From Przewalskia tangutica (lineage: Eukaryota; Streptophyta; Magnoliopsida; Solanales; Solanaceae), in contig CM056724.1 of assembly GCA_029844215.1 (NCBI GenBank), forward strand, positions 4,830,307-4,894,306: 64,000 nt of DNA, given 5' to 3'. The notes under the pieces are model-generated. The model did no database searches, had not been told where the DNA came from, and worked only from the letters and a program-made list of their open reading frames with translations. This document shows, piece by piece, positions 1-12,200 of the stretch (its first letter is position 1; the number at the start of each line of letters is the position of its first letter). Both the position numbers and the translations under genes were made by a program.

Positions 1-545
1 GAGTCACGATCGACATGATCGCTTTTATGTTGTGAATCAGTTTGGTTATCATACATGTCTCGCTTTATATAGACTAGTATGATTTCATTTCTGATTTTAC
101 AATTTCACATACTTGGTACTGTTGCATCGACCTCCTTCGGCCGCGTTCATGCCGCAGTAGAGGTACATCGCCGTGGATCCTCGCCTTAGATCTCGGTTCA
201 GCGTTTTGGGAAGCTCCGTTTCTCCGAGGCTTATCTTTTGTATGTGTTCCCTGAGTTGTAGGTTCTTGTACATTCGTGGTATGGCGGCCCCTGTCCGTCA
301 TAGTTGTTGTAAATCTTAGAGGTCTGTAGTACTATTGTGGGCAGGGTTTGTAAAAAGGATTAAACTGTTCGTTTTGAAAGAGTTGTATTTATATATGTTA
401 TTGGAAGGTAACCGTTGGTTGCTTTGCTTTATGATCATATATCTTGTTTCTTGTTTAAAGTTTTATTTTCCGCTGGTTTTCTCTGATGTTGTGTCACTAG
501 GGTGCCCGGGATAAGGCACCAGTAACGGGCCCCGGAACGGGTCGT
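1..545 (+). mobile_element. LTR-retrotransposon fragment, probably Gypsy LTR 3' part
   Basis: This stretch carries no convincing gene. It ends in a GC-rich block (about 500-547) with a gggtgcc...ggcacc...cgggccccgg...gtcgttacaa layout that I associate with 3' ends of Solanaceae Gypsy-type LTRs. The same landmarks in the same order (aatcttagaggtctgta, agagttgtattta, ttccgc, the gggcccgg block) appear on the opposite strand near 63320-63900. The family is therefore present twice in inverted orientation. Assignment to Gypsy rests on resemblance only; no RT or integrase is visible. Confidence 0.45.
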
Positions 546-3015
546 TACAATAATGTACTTGAGAAAACTTGCGCTTCGGACCCTTTCAACTCTCTGAAAT
601 TCGGCCCAAAATCAGAAATCCTGCGTCGGCGTCGTGGCCCTGCAGGCTGGCGCCACGACGCTGAAACTCCTGCGAAAAAATCAGACAGTGCTGGACATTT
701 AGCGCCGCGGCGCCTGTGGCGTCTTCGGGCATTTTTTCGGTTTTGTGTCTTTTTTCCGTCTGGACTTCGTCAGATTTCTTCTATGCTTCCCTGGACTTTT
801 TAGGCTTCATTTCTTGGCGTGCAATTCCATCTCAATTATGCTCATTTCATCTTCTTTTTGCCATTTCTCCATTTAGGACCGTTGTGACTCAAAAGAAAGA
901 AAAACTACCCTAATACGATACTAATTTCAACGAAAATGAAAAAAATACTAACTAAAAATGACTCAAAAGTGTTTATAAAATATGCCTAACACATTCATGC
1001 CCCTAAACTCATTAAGAATCTAATATATGTGTGACGTTTCACAACTGATAATAATGTTTTCATTGACTTTGATCCTTTTGTTTTTTTTATGAAATATTTT
1101 ACGACACGGAGACGAATAATGAGATGTGACAGCACAGGAGATCTCTACCCTATTTCAAACGCCGTCAACAACCCAGCCTCAGTTCCATCAACATTTGCTT
1201 CTCTTTCGTCTTCCTTTTGACATTTTAGATTTGGACATCCGAAAGATTCAATTTTACGCTCCCTTAGGATTTTTTATCTTGTTAATGGGTAGCATCATAC
1301 CTAGGATTTTTACTAAAATCTCAAAATGAGTTTTTGATGAAATGGGTAATCAAGAGTCAAACTTTTATGACTAAATAGTAAAGGTTGTAGACCAAGAGAG
1401 GAAGTAGTTTGAGGTATAAATCTCTAATTTTTATCACTTGTTGATTTTGGAAAAGTTGAGACTTTCATGAAAACGGGTCTTTCCAAGAAATTATTAAATT
1501 GAGGGCTGATTTGTAGATGGATCTCAAAGATTTTTGGATTTTCTACTACTTAGACCATGAATAACGATTTTCTAAACTAAAGTTCATGTTTGCCCTTATG
1601 GGTCCGGGGTCGCTTATGGGCCGAGTAGTTGTTTCCCCGTTGAGTTTTTATCCTTATGTGTTATTAAATGTACGTGTTAACGTAGGACTTATATATATAC
1701 ACCTAGATTAGGAGAACAATGTGACGTACGAGTTTGTGGAACCCGCTCGACAATAAGATAAGCTACGATTTACACTTTTAGACTTTGATAGAAGCATGTG
1801 ATTTATATAAAATTGAGAGGTATTGGACATGATGGGGGTCCCATCTTAGTGGATGTGATGAGCATTTGAGTGAGTACCAGTGTTGAATTATTTTAGAAAA
1901 TCGTCCTTAGGTTTGATTTCGACTGTTGTTACATGGGTTTATCTCCATTACGTGGGTGTGTCGCGATTGTTTATATTACTTGTGTTGTTGAAATTACTCA
2001 TCATATATGCCTCCTGGTATGAAAGACTGATTATGTGGAATTTGATAATTCTAAAGCATGTGTTATTAATTTCTTGAACTTGATTGCATCTCATACTACA
2101 CAGCTACTTGTCTTATTACTGTTGCATTCATACACTCATGTTATAATAGAGTTATATAAGAGCTTGCATGTACCAATGTCCATAATGTATGGATAGTAAC
2201 AAGATGTATGAGTTAGAGAGAATATAAGACCAAGATGGTTAATATGTGTCCAATATATGTTATGTGAAAGGTTGTGACGTGATTGTGTTCTTTAAGTGTT
2301 CGACTGTCCATACTAGGAAAACGGGTGATGTTTATGTTGTTAGGTTTAAGTGTGATTCAGATCATTGAATAAAGTATAATGGACTTATTTCTATGAGAAT
2401 TATGTATTCCTACGTGTTTGAGATGACTTGAGTGTTGAACCATTTCTATTAATGAAGGTGACTTATGTGCTTAGCCAGACTGTGTAGGCTAGGGATACAT
2501 GTGTGTCAACTTGATATTTATGTCTCTTACATGTTGTTTGTCGTTGTCGACTTATAATATCTACGAGGGTACGTTGTGTATTCATGCTACATTTATTACA
2601 TCTTTACTTGAATGTAGGTACAATGATTTATCCAGGTTACAACTTCAAAGTACGTGAAGATTTAGGGCGGGCCACTCATCCTATCGACGGTCATGATCTT
2701 TGTCTATGGTTGGACGACCTTACTCCTTCAAGATGGTTATCAACTTTATTTCCTATTCATTGTACTCATAGTAGCCCTTGTACGAGTCACATCAAGTTCT
2801 GGGAAAGGATAAATTGTAACAGATATTGATGTTTATAAGTTTTCTACAGAAACAGTTTTACTTTTCTTTAAATCTTATTATTGTCCACTATGATTCAATG
2901 ATTGACCTGTGATTTGGATCGTGACAAGACAGAAATAACATTTGCCTTAAGTTAAAACACAAAATAACTTTAACACAGAATATTATACCTCAAAATTTTA
3001 CAAATTGAGAACCTA
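546..3015. other. Gene-free stretch, probable old repeat debris
   Basis: No ORF here has a recognisable domain and no exon series could be assembled. A GC-rich island lies at about 600-730 (gcgccacgacgctg, gcgccgcggcgcc), unlike the AT-rich surroundings. The part from 1600 to 2840 reads like decayed LTR-element sequence, with short open frames and no motif. I see no RNA gene. Confidence 0.4.
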
Positions 3016-3292
3016 GGGCTCGTTTGGCACGTCGCACTGGACTGTACTAATTTTATTGGACTGGACTAGACTGTATTAATATATAATGGACGGTATTAGA
3101 GTATTAATATATAATGGTTGTATTTTTTATTTTATTTTTAGTATTGTCCAATGGAGACCCACCTGCTAGATGGGTCTCAAAATAACGATTGGATCATCTA
3201 TTTCTGATCAAGTCTTGAAAACGTTCACCAAACGCTGTATTATTTTTTTGTCCAGTACATTTCAGCTTAATACATCGTACCAAACATGTCCC
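3016..3292. mobile_element. MITE, 277 bp, TA target duplication
   Basis: Terminal inverted repeats are visible: the left end begins gggctcgtttggcacg and the right end reads cgtaccaaacatgtccc. These are imperfect reverse complements and are flanked by TA on both sides. Internal repeats of actggactg/tattaatatataatgg support a non-coding foldback element. There is no transposase. Superfamily is uncertain; the TA duplication would fit Tc1/mariner-type MITEs. Confidence 0.7.
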
Positions 3293-3864
3293 TAATGTGC
3301 TATGTTAGAAAAATTGTTGGGTTACAAATACAATTCAAACTCTAGCAATTTTTCTTGGAGTTTGAAATAACATAATTCAATTTTCATAAATTTTTCATTT
3401 TAATTGAGGTTTGAAATAAATGTCATGATTCCTTAGGAGAAAGGTTTTTCTAGAAAAACATTATGAGTGAGATGATGATAAAATATCCATGTTTTAAACT
3501 AGAGATAACACTAGATATTATGAGTGATATAGATACAAGAGATAACGTGAAAGAAGATATTTCACTTATGACACCTTTTTTTAGCACTAAGATAATGTCC
3601 TGTACAAGTTGAAACTATATATTTCAAACACCATAAGTTTTTTCTGAAATTTGAGTTGTGTTATTTCTAGCTTGATATATTTCAAGTTGGAATAAGGTAT
3701 AATTGAAATTTTAAAGATTTTCATATTTTATTCTAGAATTATGATCATCCAAATATTATTTTCATATTAACGAATTTTGAAACGCTAGGTAAAAGTAAAA
3801 CTCAATTAAGGATTTAAAAAGTGCTTATTTGCCTATTTGTCCCACTAATGGCCAAATAATCTAA

Positions 3865-4565
3865 GGATGTGTTTGAATTAGCTTCTGGCAGAATTCAATT
3901 CTGCCAGAAGTGATTTATGTTTGGATGCAATAATGTAAAATTAATTTTTATAATTGATTTATATTTGAATAGTTTTGATCAAAATTGTTTTTGAATGTAG
4001 AATTATCAAAATAGACATACATATAAATAAATAAAAATATATAAATAGATGAAAGTATGTAAATAAAAATTACAAATAGATAATAGAATTTAAAGTGCAA
4101 TATAATACCTAAATGAGTTGCACTATTCTCATTCCTAAATCCTAAGTATGAGAAAGGTCCTAAAATTAACAATATCATACTCAAAACAGAACATGAGTAG
4201 TTTATTTGATTTTTTTTTTAGTAATTATTTCTAGATATTTAAAGATGGTAATGAAAGTTGTATATTTGAATATTTTTTTAGTAATTATTTCTAGATATTT
4301 AAAGAGGATAATGAAAGTTGTATATTTAATTTTTTTTAATTAATTATTTCTAGATATATATAGAGAGAGTAATGAAAGTGAATAGAATTGTTGATGAAAA
4401 TTAAAGAGGGTAATAAAGGAAAGAGTAAAATTTAAATTGAAATTAATGACAAAATTGATTCTGCCAGAATCTCTAGAATTGATTTTGGCCAGCCAAAGAT
4501 GTCAATTTTCTGATTTTCACGAAAGTAGATATTCTGGATACCCAAAAGCTAATTAAAACATGCCT
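3865..4565. mobile_element. Tourist-like (PIF/Harbinger) MITE, copy 1
   Basis: The 701-bp element is flanked by TAA on both sides. Its termini are imperfect inverted repeats (left ggatgtgtttgaattagctt; right gctaattaaaacatgcct). Just inside lies a subterminal palindrome built from attctggcagaattc-type words. Three near-identical stretches of tagtaattatttctagatatttaaag occur in the middle (4219-4355). A related but longer copy lies in reverse orientation at 49270-50440. No transposase is encoded. Confidence 0.75.
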
Positions 4566-5239
4566 TAAGTGCCAAATCATCAAAAGGACCGTTAACGCGT
4601 AGCTCGATGGCGTGTGGGCCCATTATGTTCTTGGTAGGGTTCCACAACAGTAGGGCCCAAAGCCTACACTTTAACTTGGAATCCCAAGCGGTTGTTGCAT
4701 TTTAAAAACATAACCTCAATTTCGATTATATTGAAAACATTATTTATAGGAAAATATCACATCAACTATTTAAATATGAAAAAAAGTTTGAGATTATGGT
4801 AAAAAAACGGGTGAGTTGATATTGAGTTGCTACTTGTGTTTTTAGAAACCGAATGTAGTTTTTTTTTTGGGATCTTTATACAAATAACCAGTTGAATTAA
4901 TTAGTTAGACATTGATCATATATATATAGACATATGCATATGCCTATTTCTTTTGTTTAATCGATTGGATGGGCGATTATTTAAGTTGATTCTTCTAGTA
5001 TTTTTTAATAACTGTGATGTTCGGACCAATGTGCATGAACCTCGAGTTTTCACGGGATACATACTACTTTGTCGGCTAACTTATCCACTAAAAATATGAC
5101 CAAATATAATAGCAACAACAAATAATACCCGATGAAGTAATAAAATGAAAGTTAAATTATCATTTCTGAAATTAAACTTCAAATTGTGGCATTATAATGA
5201 GCCATCAGAACTCTTTAATTACAAAGTAATTAATATTAA

Positions 5240-5532
5240 CTCTGTCCATTTTTACTTGTCACATTTTGACACGTCTATTAAGGAGCAACAAATAGAATGA
5301 TAATTTTACTATATCACCCTTAATTATTGTTAAATAACCTAATGATTGAAATAAATAAAACATACTTTAAAAGTTGTGCAACCACTAATTTTTTTTTGAA
5401 CTTATCAACTCAATAATAAATGATAAGGGTAAAATAGATATGAAGTGGTAAATTATGTCTTAATTTTTTAAAGTGAACAAATAAATTAGATAATTATTTT
5501 TAATATAGTGAACAAGTAAAACTGGACAGATG
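5240..5532. mobile_element. Stowaway-like MITE
   Basis: The left end ctctgtccatttttacttgt and the right end acaagtaaaactggacagat are long imperfect inverted repeats of the CTCxGTCC type typical of Stowaway MITEs. The interior is AT-rich and non-coding. Confidence 0.65.
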
Positions 5533-5805
5533 TTACATTGAAAGTTGAAACTAAGGACCTGGTTAGCAATTAGGGAACTAACATATTTGGTCACTCAATC
5601 AAATACATTTATATTCGCTAGCTATTATACATTATCATGCACTAATATACATATATTATATATCTGATGACTAATTTCTTTTGTGGGAAGCCGACGACTA
5701 AAGTTAATTTCCGTCAACTGTTCCTCCAAACAAGTCCATGCTTATAGGGCCTTCAAGAAATCAATTTTTAAACAAAACATTGCACGGTTTGTTCTTCAAA
5801 AGGGC

Positions 5806-5955
5806 TGGTTTTAAATTTTTGTCCCTCAAATGGAATTTATGCTGGGATAAGTTCTTTACGGGATCTAGCACAATTTGTGTCGATTTCGTAAAGAATATAT
5901 GCCCCTGAAGGAATAAGAGTTCCATTTGAGGGACAAAACTTAAAGACGGTACAAA
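5806..5955. repeat. Inverted-repeat (foldback) sequence
   Basis: The arms tttttgtccctcaaatgga (about 5816-5834) and its complement tccatttgagggacaaaa (about 5921-5938) face each other across roughly 85 bp. Similar gtccctcaaat and aattaaagac words occur in the foldback elements at 36.4-38.7 kb, so this is probably a member of the same MITE family. Confidence 0.55.
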
Positions 5956-6258
5956 ATGGGAAAAAGTGGAAATGACCCAATTTTAAAAGCAGAAAAGTCC
6001 ATCATGGGCCTAAATATATAAGCAATGAGCTAACTTGATAGATAGAAAGAAGGAAGGAAAACTTTGCTCCTTTTCTTAAAACAACTAAACATATCCAAGA
6101 TACAAGATTGAACTAAATATGCAGCCATGGAGACAGTTTACTGTTTAAATATGGATAATTTACAAAACAATCAATAGTGTCACAAAACAGGTTAACATAG
6201 AAATAAATACAACTTACATATATGAAGTTATGATATTCTTGAAACTCTATAAAAAAGC

Positions 6259-9200
6259 TCATGCAACTCTTCTCATTTTGATGTTAACTGGAATCTCTTT
6301 ATAGGACTGGACCTTCTCAGCTGCCTTACGCGATGGTCTTCCAATAGAAGACCTTCGCGAAAGTGGAGCTACATTTTCCTTGTCATGTTTAATAGAAGAC
6401 CTTCGCGAAAGTGGAGCTACATTTTCCTTGTCATGTTTCACTTCTTCAAAGCTAGAGGAAGGCGATATAACAAAACCGTCTATGTGAACCGGGCTGTTAA
6501 AGGGTACATTTTCCTTGTCATGTTTAATAGAAGACCTTCGCGAAAGTGGAGCTACATTTTCCTTGTCATGTTTCACTTCTTCAAAGCTAGAGGAAGGCGA
6601 TGTAATAAAACCGTCTATGTGAACCGGGCTGTTAAAGGGTACATTTTCCTTGTCATGTTTAATAGAAGACCTTCGCGAAAGTGGAGCTACATTTTCCTTG
6701 TCATGTTTCACTTCTTCAAAGCTAGAGGAAGGCGATGTAATAAAACCGTCTATGTGAACCGGGCTGTTAAAGGGTACAGCAAGGCCTTCTAATTCAAACA
6801 AGTCCTCTGTTGCTGGTTCTTGCTGTTGGATTTTAGAATTTGTAGACTTTCTTCTAAAACATCGCCTGAAAAAGATATGATTTGGTAAAAAATACGTCTT
6901 GAGATTCAAGCAATCAAGGATGATTTAACTAGTAAAAATACATTCCTCCCAACGTCAATATATTTTCATTATAAAAAAGAATTTGTCTTTGAGCCAACCG
7001 CCGTGTGTTCCGATATACTAACTACTATTTTGCATCTCTTTCCTTATCAAGGGTTCGCCCAATTGATTTTATTTCAATGATCAACTCTGCGATCAATTGT
7101 TAGAATAAATAGGTCTTCATAAAAATGGCAACCAGGTGCACTAATCTTCCGCTATGTCCTGGGGAAGGGCCGAACCACAATAGGTCTTTAAATTCATTTG
7201 AAAAAGTTGAAACCATTCTTATTGATAGTTCCCAGAAATCGAAATTCTTGATTGATCAATGGAGGGAACAATATCACCATTTCTTGATCAACTAAATTCT
7301 TGTCAAGTCCAAAACAAAAAAATCAAAAATAGTTTTCATTAGCTCTCGAGGTATTATAAAATGAAATTGTGATCCATTTCTAGTGAGGTATGATAGAAAT
7401 AATGAAAGTGAAGGACCCTCTCAACAATGACAGAACGTCTAGAATAATTGACTCGTTTGCCAAGCTGATTCTCACAAAATCTTCCAATTGTTTTTGTAAT
7501 TTTTTGTATTAAACCAATACTTTATTTCCTGAATTTCGAATGAGGAAACACTCGTTTGCGGAGTAACTTGCATTAACAATGTTGAGTTTTCCTCAGAAAA
7601 ATTCGCCTTTTTAACGTTGGTATGTATACAAGCCAATGTGGAACAAACCAACAACTATAGTACCAAGTAAAATTCATGTACAGGCTAGTTTTCTGCTAAC
7701 TAACCTTTTGTTTTCTGCTGCTTCTTTTTCTGCTGCTTGTTGAGAGGTTGTCGAATGGGCCATAGCTGAAATATACTTAACAGTTAGGGATAACGAAAAT
7801 AAATTGGAAATCAAGAATGCACTAGTGGAAATTAGCAATTATTTACATTGGCTTCTTGTAGCACGCTGGCGTCTGTTACCATTTTTAGTCTTGCTATGTT
7901 TGTTCAATTGAGAGTCGATATCCATAAACTCTTCATCCTAGAGCAAAAAATATGAAGATCCACTTAACGAGAGACATAGAGGAATGAAAATAATCGCGAT
8001 GGAGAAAGAAATTGGAAGTTTCAGTAACACACCTGCAAGTCATCATTCTTTGGCTGGTCCTTTTGTTCTTGTTCCTGCAATTACACAAGAAGTTGACACC
8101 GGTTTATGTTGGATTTAGAGACGTCTAATTACAATAATTAAGTTGGACATACGTGCATTATGATTATGATATCAAATATTGTCGCAATATTACATTTATA
8201 TAATGATTAAAATATGCCAAACAATGTGATTAATTAAGTCATGACATTATACGTATTTCAATAAGGATTTGGACACAAATACATATAGAATAATGTTAAT
8301 CAATTATAATTGTTAATGGACCAATTATAGTTGATTAAAATAACAGCAGTGATAAATTTAGGCTAAATAAGGAAAATTGAATCTTTCTGGTTTATTCCAT
8401 TTTTATGACTTTCGGCATTTATAGTTCTGCTAAGGGTTTACACTGCTATAAAAGGCTCCATAGCCTTGAACTCATGATTCTCCACAGTCTTGCTCCATAA
8501 AAGACTAGACATTCTGCCTTCAATTTGTGAGACAGAAATAAGTAAGAAAGAGTTCAAGAGTTTTGGAAGGACTCACTAGCCAAGTAATTTGTCGGTTGAG
8601 CGTGCGAGCAAGTCAATCAAGCCATCTTCATCGATTCCTTTGATATTGTTTGGGAGGAAATAGACGGAAGGCCATAAAGATGGAAAGTAAGTAGTTTTCG
8701 CTGTGCTTATTTCATTCTTACATTGATCTAGGTTAAGGTTTTAAGTAAATTAGAAAAACCTGACATAAGGCATTAACATGTAGCATCAGAGCCAGGATAT
8801 GTAAGAATTGTAATTTCGTTTTAATTGCTTTCTATTTTTCATATCGAATTTAATTGTTGCAAAAGGAGTTGTTAAAATTTTGCTTTAATTGATTTATTTT
8901 ATGCGGTTTTGAATTAAAATCTTGAATTTGAACCCATCATTGCGTTTCGTACGATCTTGGAAAAGTTTTTATTTGAGATTTTAATTTTTTAATTTGCATA
9001 ATTTATTGATTTGAGTGAATAAATACGAAAGTGCCCGATTCGCTGAAAGGATTAATTATGCAACATAATTAAGGTTTTAAATTCGAATTAGAGAAAGTAA
9101 TTCAGACTTGAATTTTCGAATCTGGTCATAAAGAATTAATTTGAGGTAGTTATTTCGGCTACCAGACCTTAGGAATAATTGTAAGTAATTGTAATTTACG

Positions 9201-12200
9201 TTGTAATAATTATAATTACTAGAATTACTAAGTATTAATGCTAATTCTGGCATAAAATTATTTAGTAACCATTAATGCTAATTATGGCATATTAATGCTA
9301 TTTATTATGCTATAATTTGATCACCATTAATGCTAATTATGGCATATTAATGTTATTTATTATGCTATAATTTGATCACTATTAATGCTAATTCTGGCAT
9401 AAAATTATTTAGTAACCATTAATGCTAATTATGGCATATTAATGCTATTTATTATGCTATAATTTGATCACCATTAATGCTAATTATGACATATTAATGC
9501 TATTTATTATGCTATAATTTGATCACTATTAATGCTAATTCTGGCATAAAATTATTTAGTATTTTCTAAATAAATTATTGAAGCATTTCTAAAAGGTAAT
9601 CATTGTTGAAAATTGCTAAAGTTTTACTAAAACCTAATAATTATTTTGATGAATATAGTTGACATATAAAATTAGTATATTCTGATTTAAAAGTGCTATA
9701 AGATACTGTATTCTATTTAGGACGAGTAGATTCTATAGGTACGTCCTAGATTAGGTTTTAGGCGCTATTTTGAAATCTAGTTAAAGGCGTTTAGGTATAC
9801 ATGTGTTGTTTTCGCATTAGTCAAGCATTGATGTTCGCAAACGAACCGCTCTGTTTAAGACGTTTGCAAAGATGATCATGACAAGTTAAAAATGGATGTG
9901 ATGTGAGTGTTAGCTTTCCCAGCGAGGGTCGGGCGCCGAAATTGTTTAGTGCATAAGGGTAGTGATAAGTTGCAACACATACGGATGGTGATGTCTAGAA
10001 AAGCATCGTGGCTAGGAACTTAAGTGATCCGTCTGCGATCCTCCTCCCTTTGTTGACCGCCCGGTCATTAGTTCATGGATATGTTAATTTGACCCAAAGG
10101 TTGATTGACATGGTTGTACTTTATTCACTACACCAGAATACTTGAAGGAAATGATTGCACCCAAAGGTGTTTCATTACTGAATGGTGTTTTGGGTAAAGA
10201 TTTTATGGACCAAATAGTTTTACACATGCCTTTAGATAGATTTTAGAACTATGATTTAAGGATCAAATCGTGACGCATCGTATCTAAATTATTTCTCTGT
10301 TCTTGAATTTTCAGATCTAAACATAATGTCAAATCTAAGTCAAATTAAGCCCCTCATGGGGAACAATTTCAAACAGTGGGAGGAAAAGCTGAAATTAGTC
10401 TTAGGGATCAATCGAATCGATACATCATTGAGATTTGATTGCCCCAAGCCCGATAAAGAGGATGAGGTAACTCCTTGTAGAAGGCGATATTGAAAAATGG
10501 GAGCATTCAGATCGCATGTGCATAATGGTGATGAAGCAAACGATCCATGAGACTTTTCGAGGCATAATACCTGATACAGAAACCGACGCTTCAAATTACC
10601 TTAAGGCCCTTGAAGAGAAATTCACAAAGAGTAAAAAGACTGAAGTTAGTACACTCTTTGTGAAGTTGGCAACAATAAAATACAAGGGAAAAGAAGGGGT
10701 TATAGAGAATGTTATCGAGATGACAAGATTGCAACGCGTGCCTTAATAGGGCATAATTATGACATCTCTGATGAGGTTCTCATTGAGTTCATTTTTCTGT
10801 CTCTCCCATCTAACTTTAGTCAATTCAAGATGACTTATAATTGTCAAAGGGAGATGTGGACACTACCTGAGTTTGAGGCTCAGTTGGTGCAGGAGGAAGA
10901 GAGACAGAAAATGACTAAGGGAGAAAGTGCTCATGTCGTAACATCTAATCCTGGGTAAAGGCAAGCGCAAGTTTCATCGCCAAGGAAAAGGAATCCACCA
11001 AGGCAAATGCAGCAAAGATGCGACGAAGAACAAAAGGATACTTCGATAATTCGTAAGAAAGGATATGCTTCTTCTCAGAAAGACTGGGCATACAAAGAAA
11101 TTCTGCTCCAACTATCATGCATGGTTGGCAAAGAAAGGTATGCCTCTTGCTTTAGTTTGTTTTGAAGTTAATTTAAGTTCTGTATCTAGATATACTTGGT
11201 GGATAGATTCAGGTGCAACGTCTAACATCGAGATATCGACGCAGGTTGCTTAAGCCATCGCAAGTGAGGCGTAGCGCTACGCTTACGTAGGAAATGGAAA
11301 TAAAGTAGAAGTGAAAAGCATTGGAAAATTTAGATTATTATGTAGGACCGGATTTTATTTAAGTTTTGATGCTTTAGTGGTTCCATCATTCAGAAGGAAC
11401 CTAATTTATGTATCTTATTTGGACAAAAATGGCTATGTATGTTCATTTAGTAATGAAAATTTCAACAGGTCAAAATTCTAAGCTTCGCTCGTATCCTGTC
11501 TTCTTATGATAATCTTTATTTTCTAGATATAGACACTTCACATTCAGAGGCACCGCATATAGATAATAGAAAACGTAAATTAACTTCATGAAATCAAAGA
11601 ACATTATGGCACAAGCGATTAGGACATATCTCTATGAAAAGGATAGAACGTCTTGTGTCTAATGATATTCTCCAACCTTTAGATTTTACAAACTTAAATG
11701 ATTGTGTAAATTGTATAAAGGGAAAACAAACTAATAAACGTAAGTATGATGTAAAAAGATGGGATGATGTCTTAATCGATTCATACCGATATCTGTGGTC
11801 CTTTTCCAAAGGCTACAAGAAATGGTCACCGTTACTTTATCACATTCATAGATGATTATTCAAGATATGGTCATATTTACTTAATAAAAGAAAAGGCGGA
11901 AGCATTAGACGTGTTCATAAAGTTCAAAACGGAAGTTGAGTTACAACTCAACAAACATATAAAATCCATTCGCTCTGATCGCGTGGTGAATACTACGGTC
12001 GTTATGATGGATCAGGAGAACAACGTCAAGGCCCCTTTGCAAAATACTTAGAGGAATGCGGAATTGTGCCTCAGTATACGTTGCCAGGTTCACCTGCAAT
12101 GAATGGTGTCTTTGAACGCAAATCGCACTTTAAAGATATGGTGAGAAGTATGATTGCCGCATAACTCTACCCGAGAATTTGGGAGAAGCCTTAAAGATCG

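Noticed and set aside
6343..6777. CRISPR-like array
   Set aside because: The units are contiguous coding repeats without spacers, in a plant gene.
6385..6792. 135-codon plus-strand ORF with repeats
   Set aside because: It is the antisense of the shugoshin tandem repeat; a 135-bp period without stops on one strand leaves the other open too.
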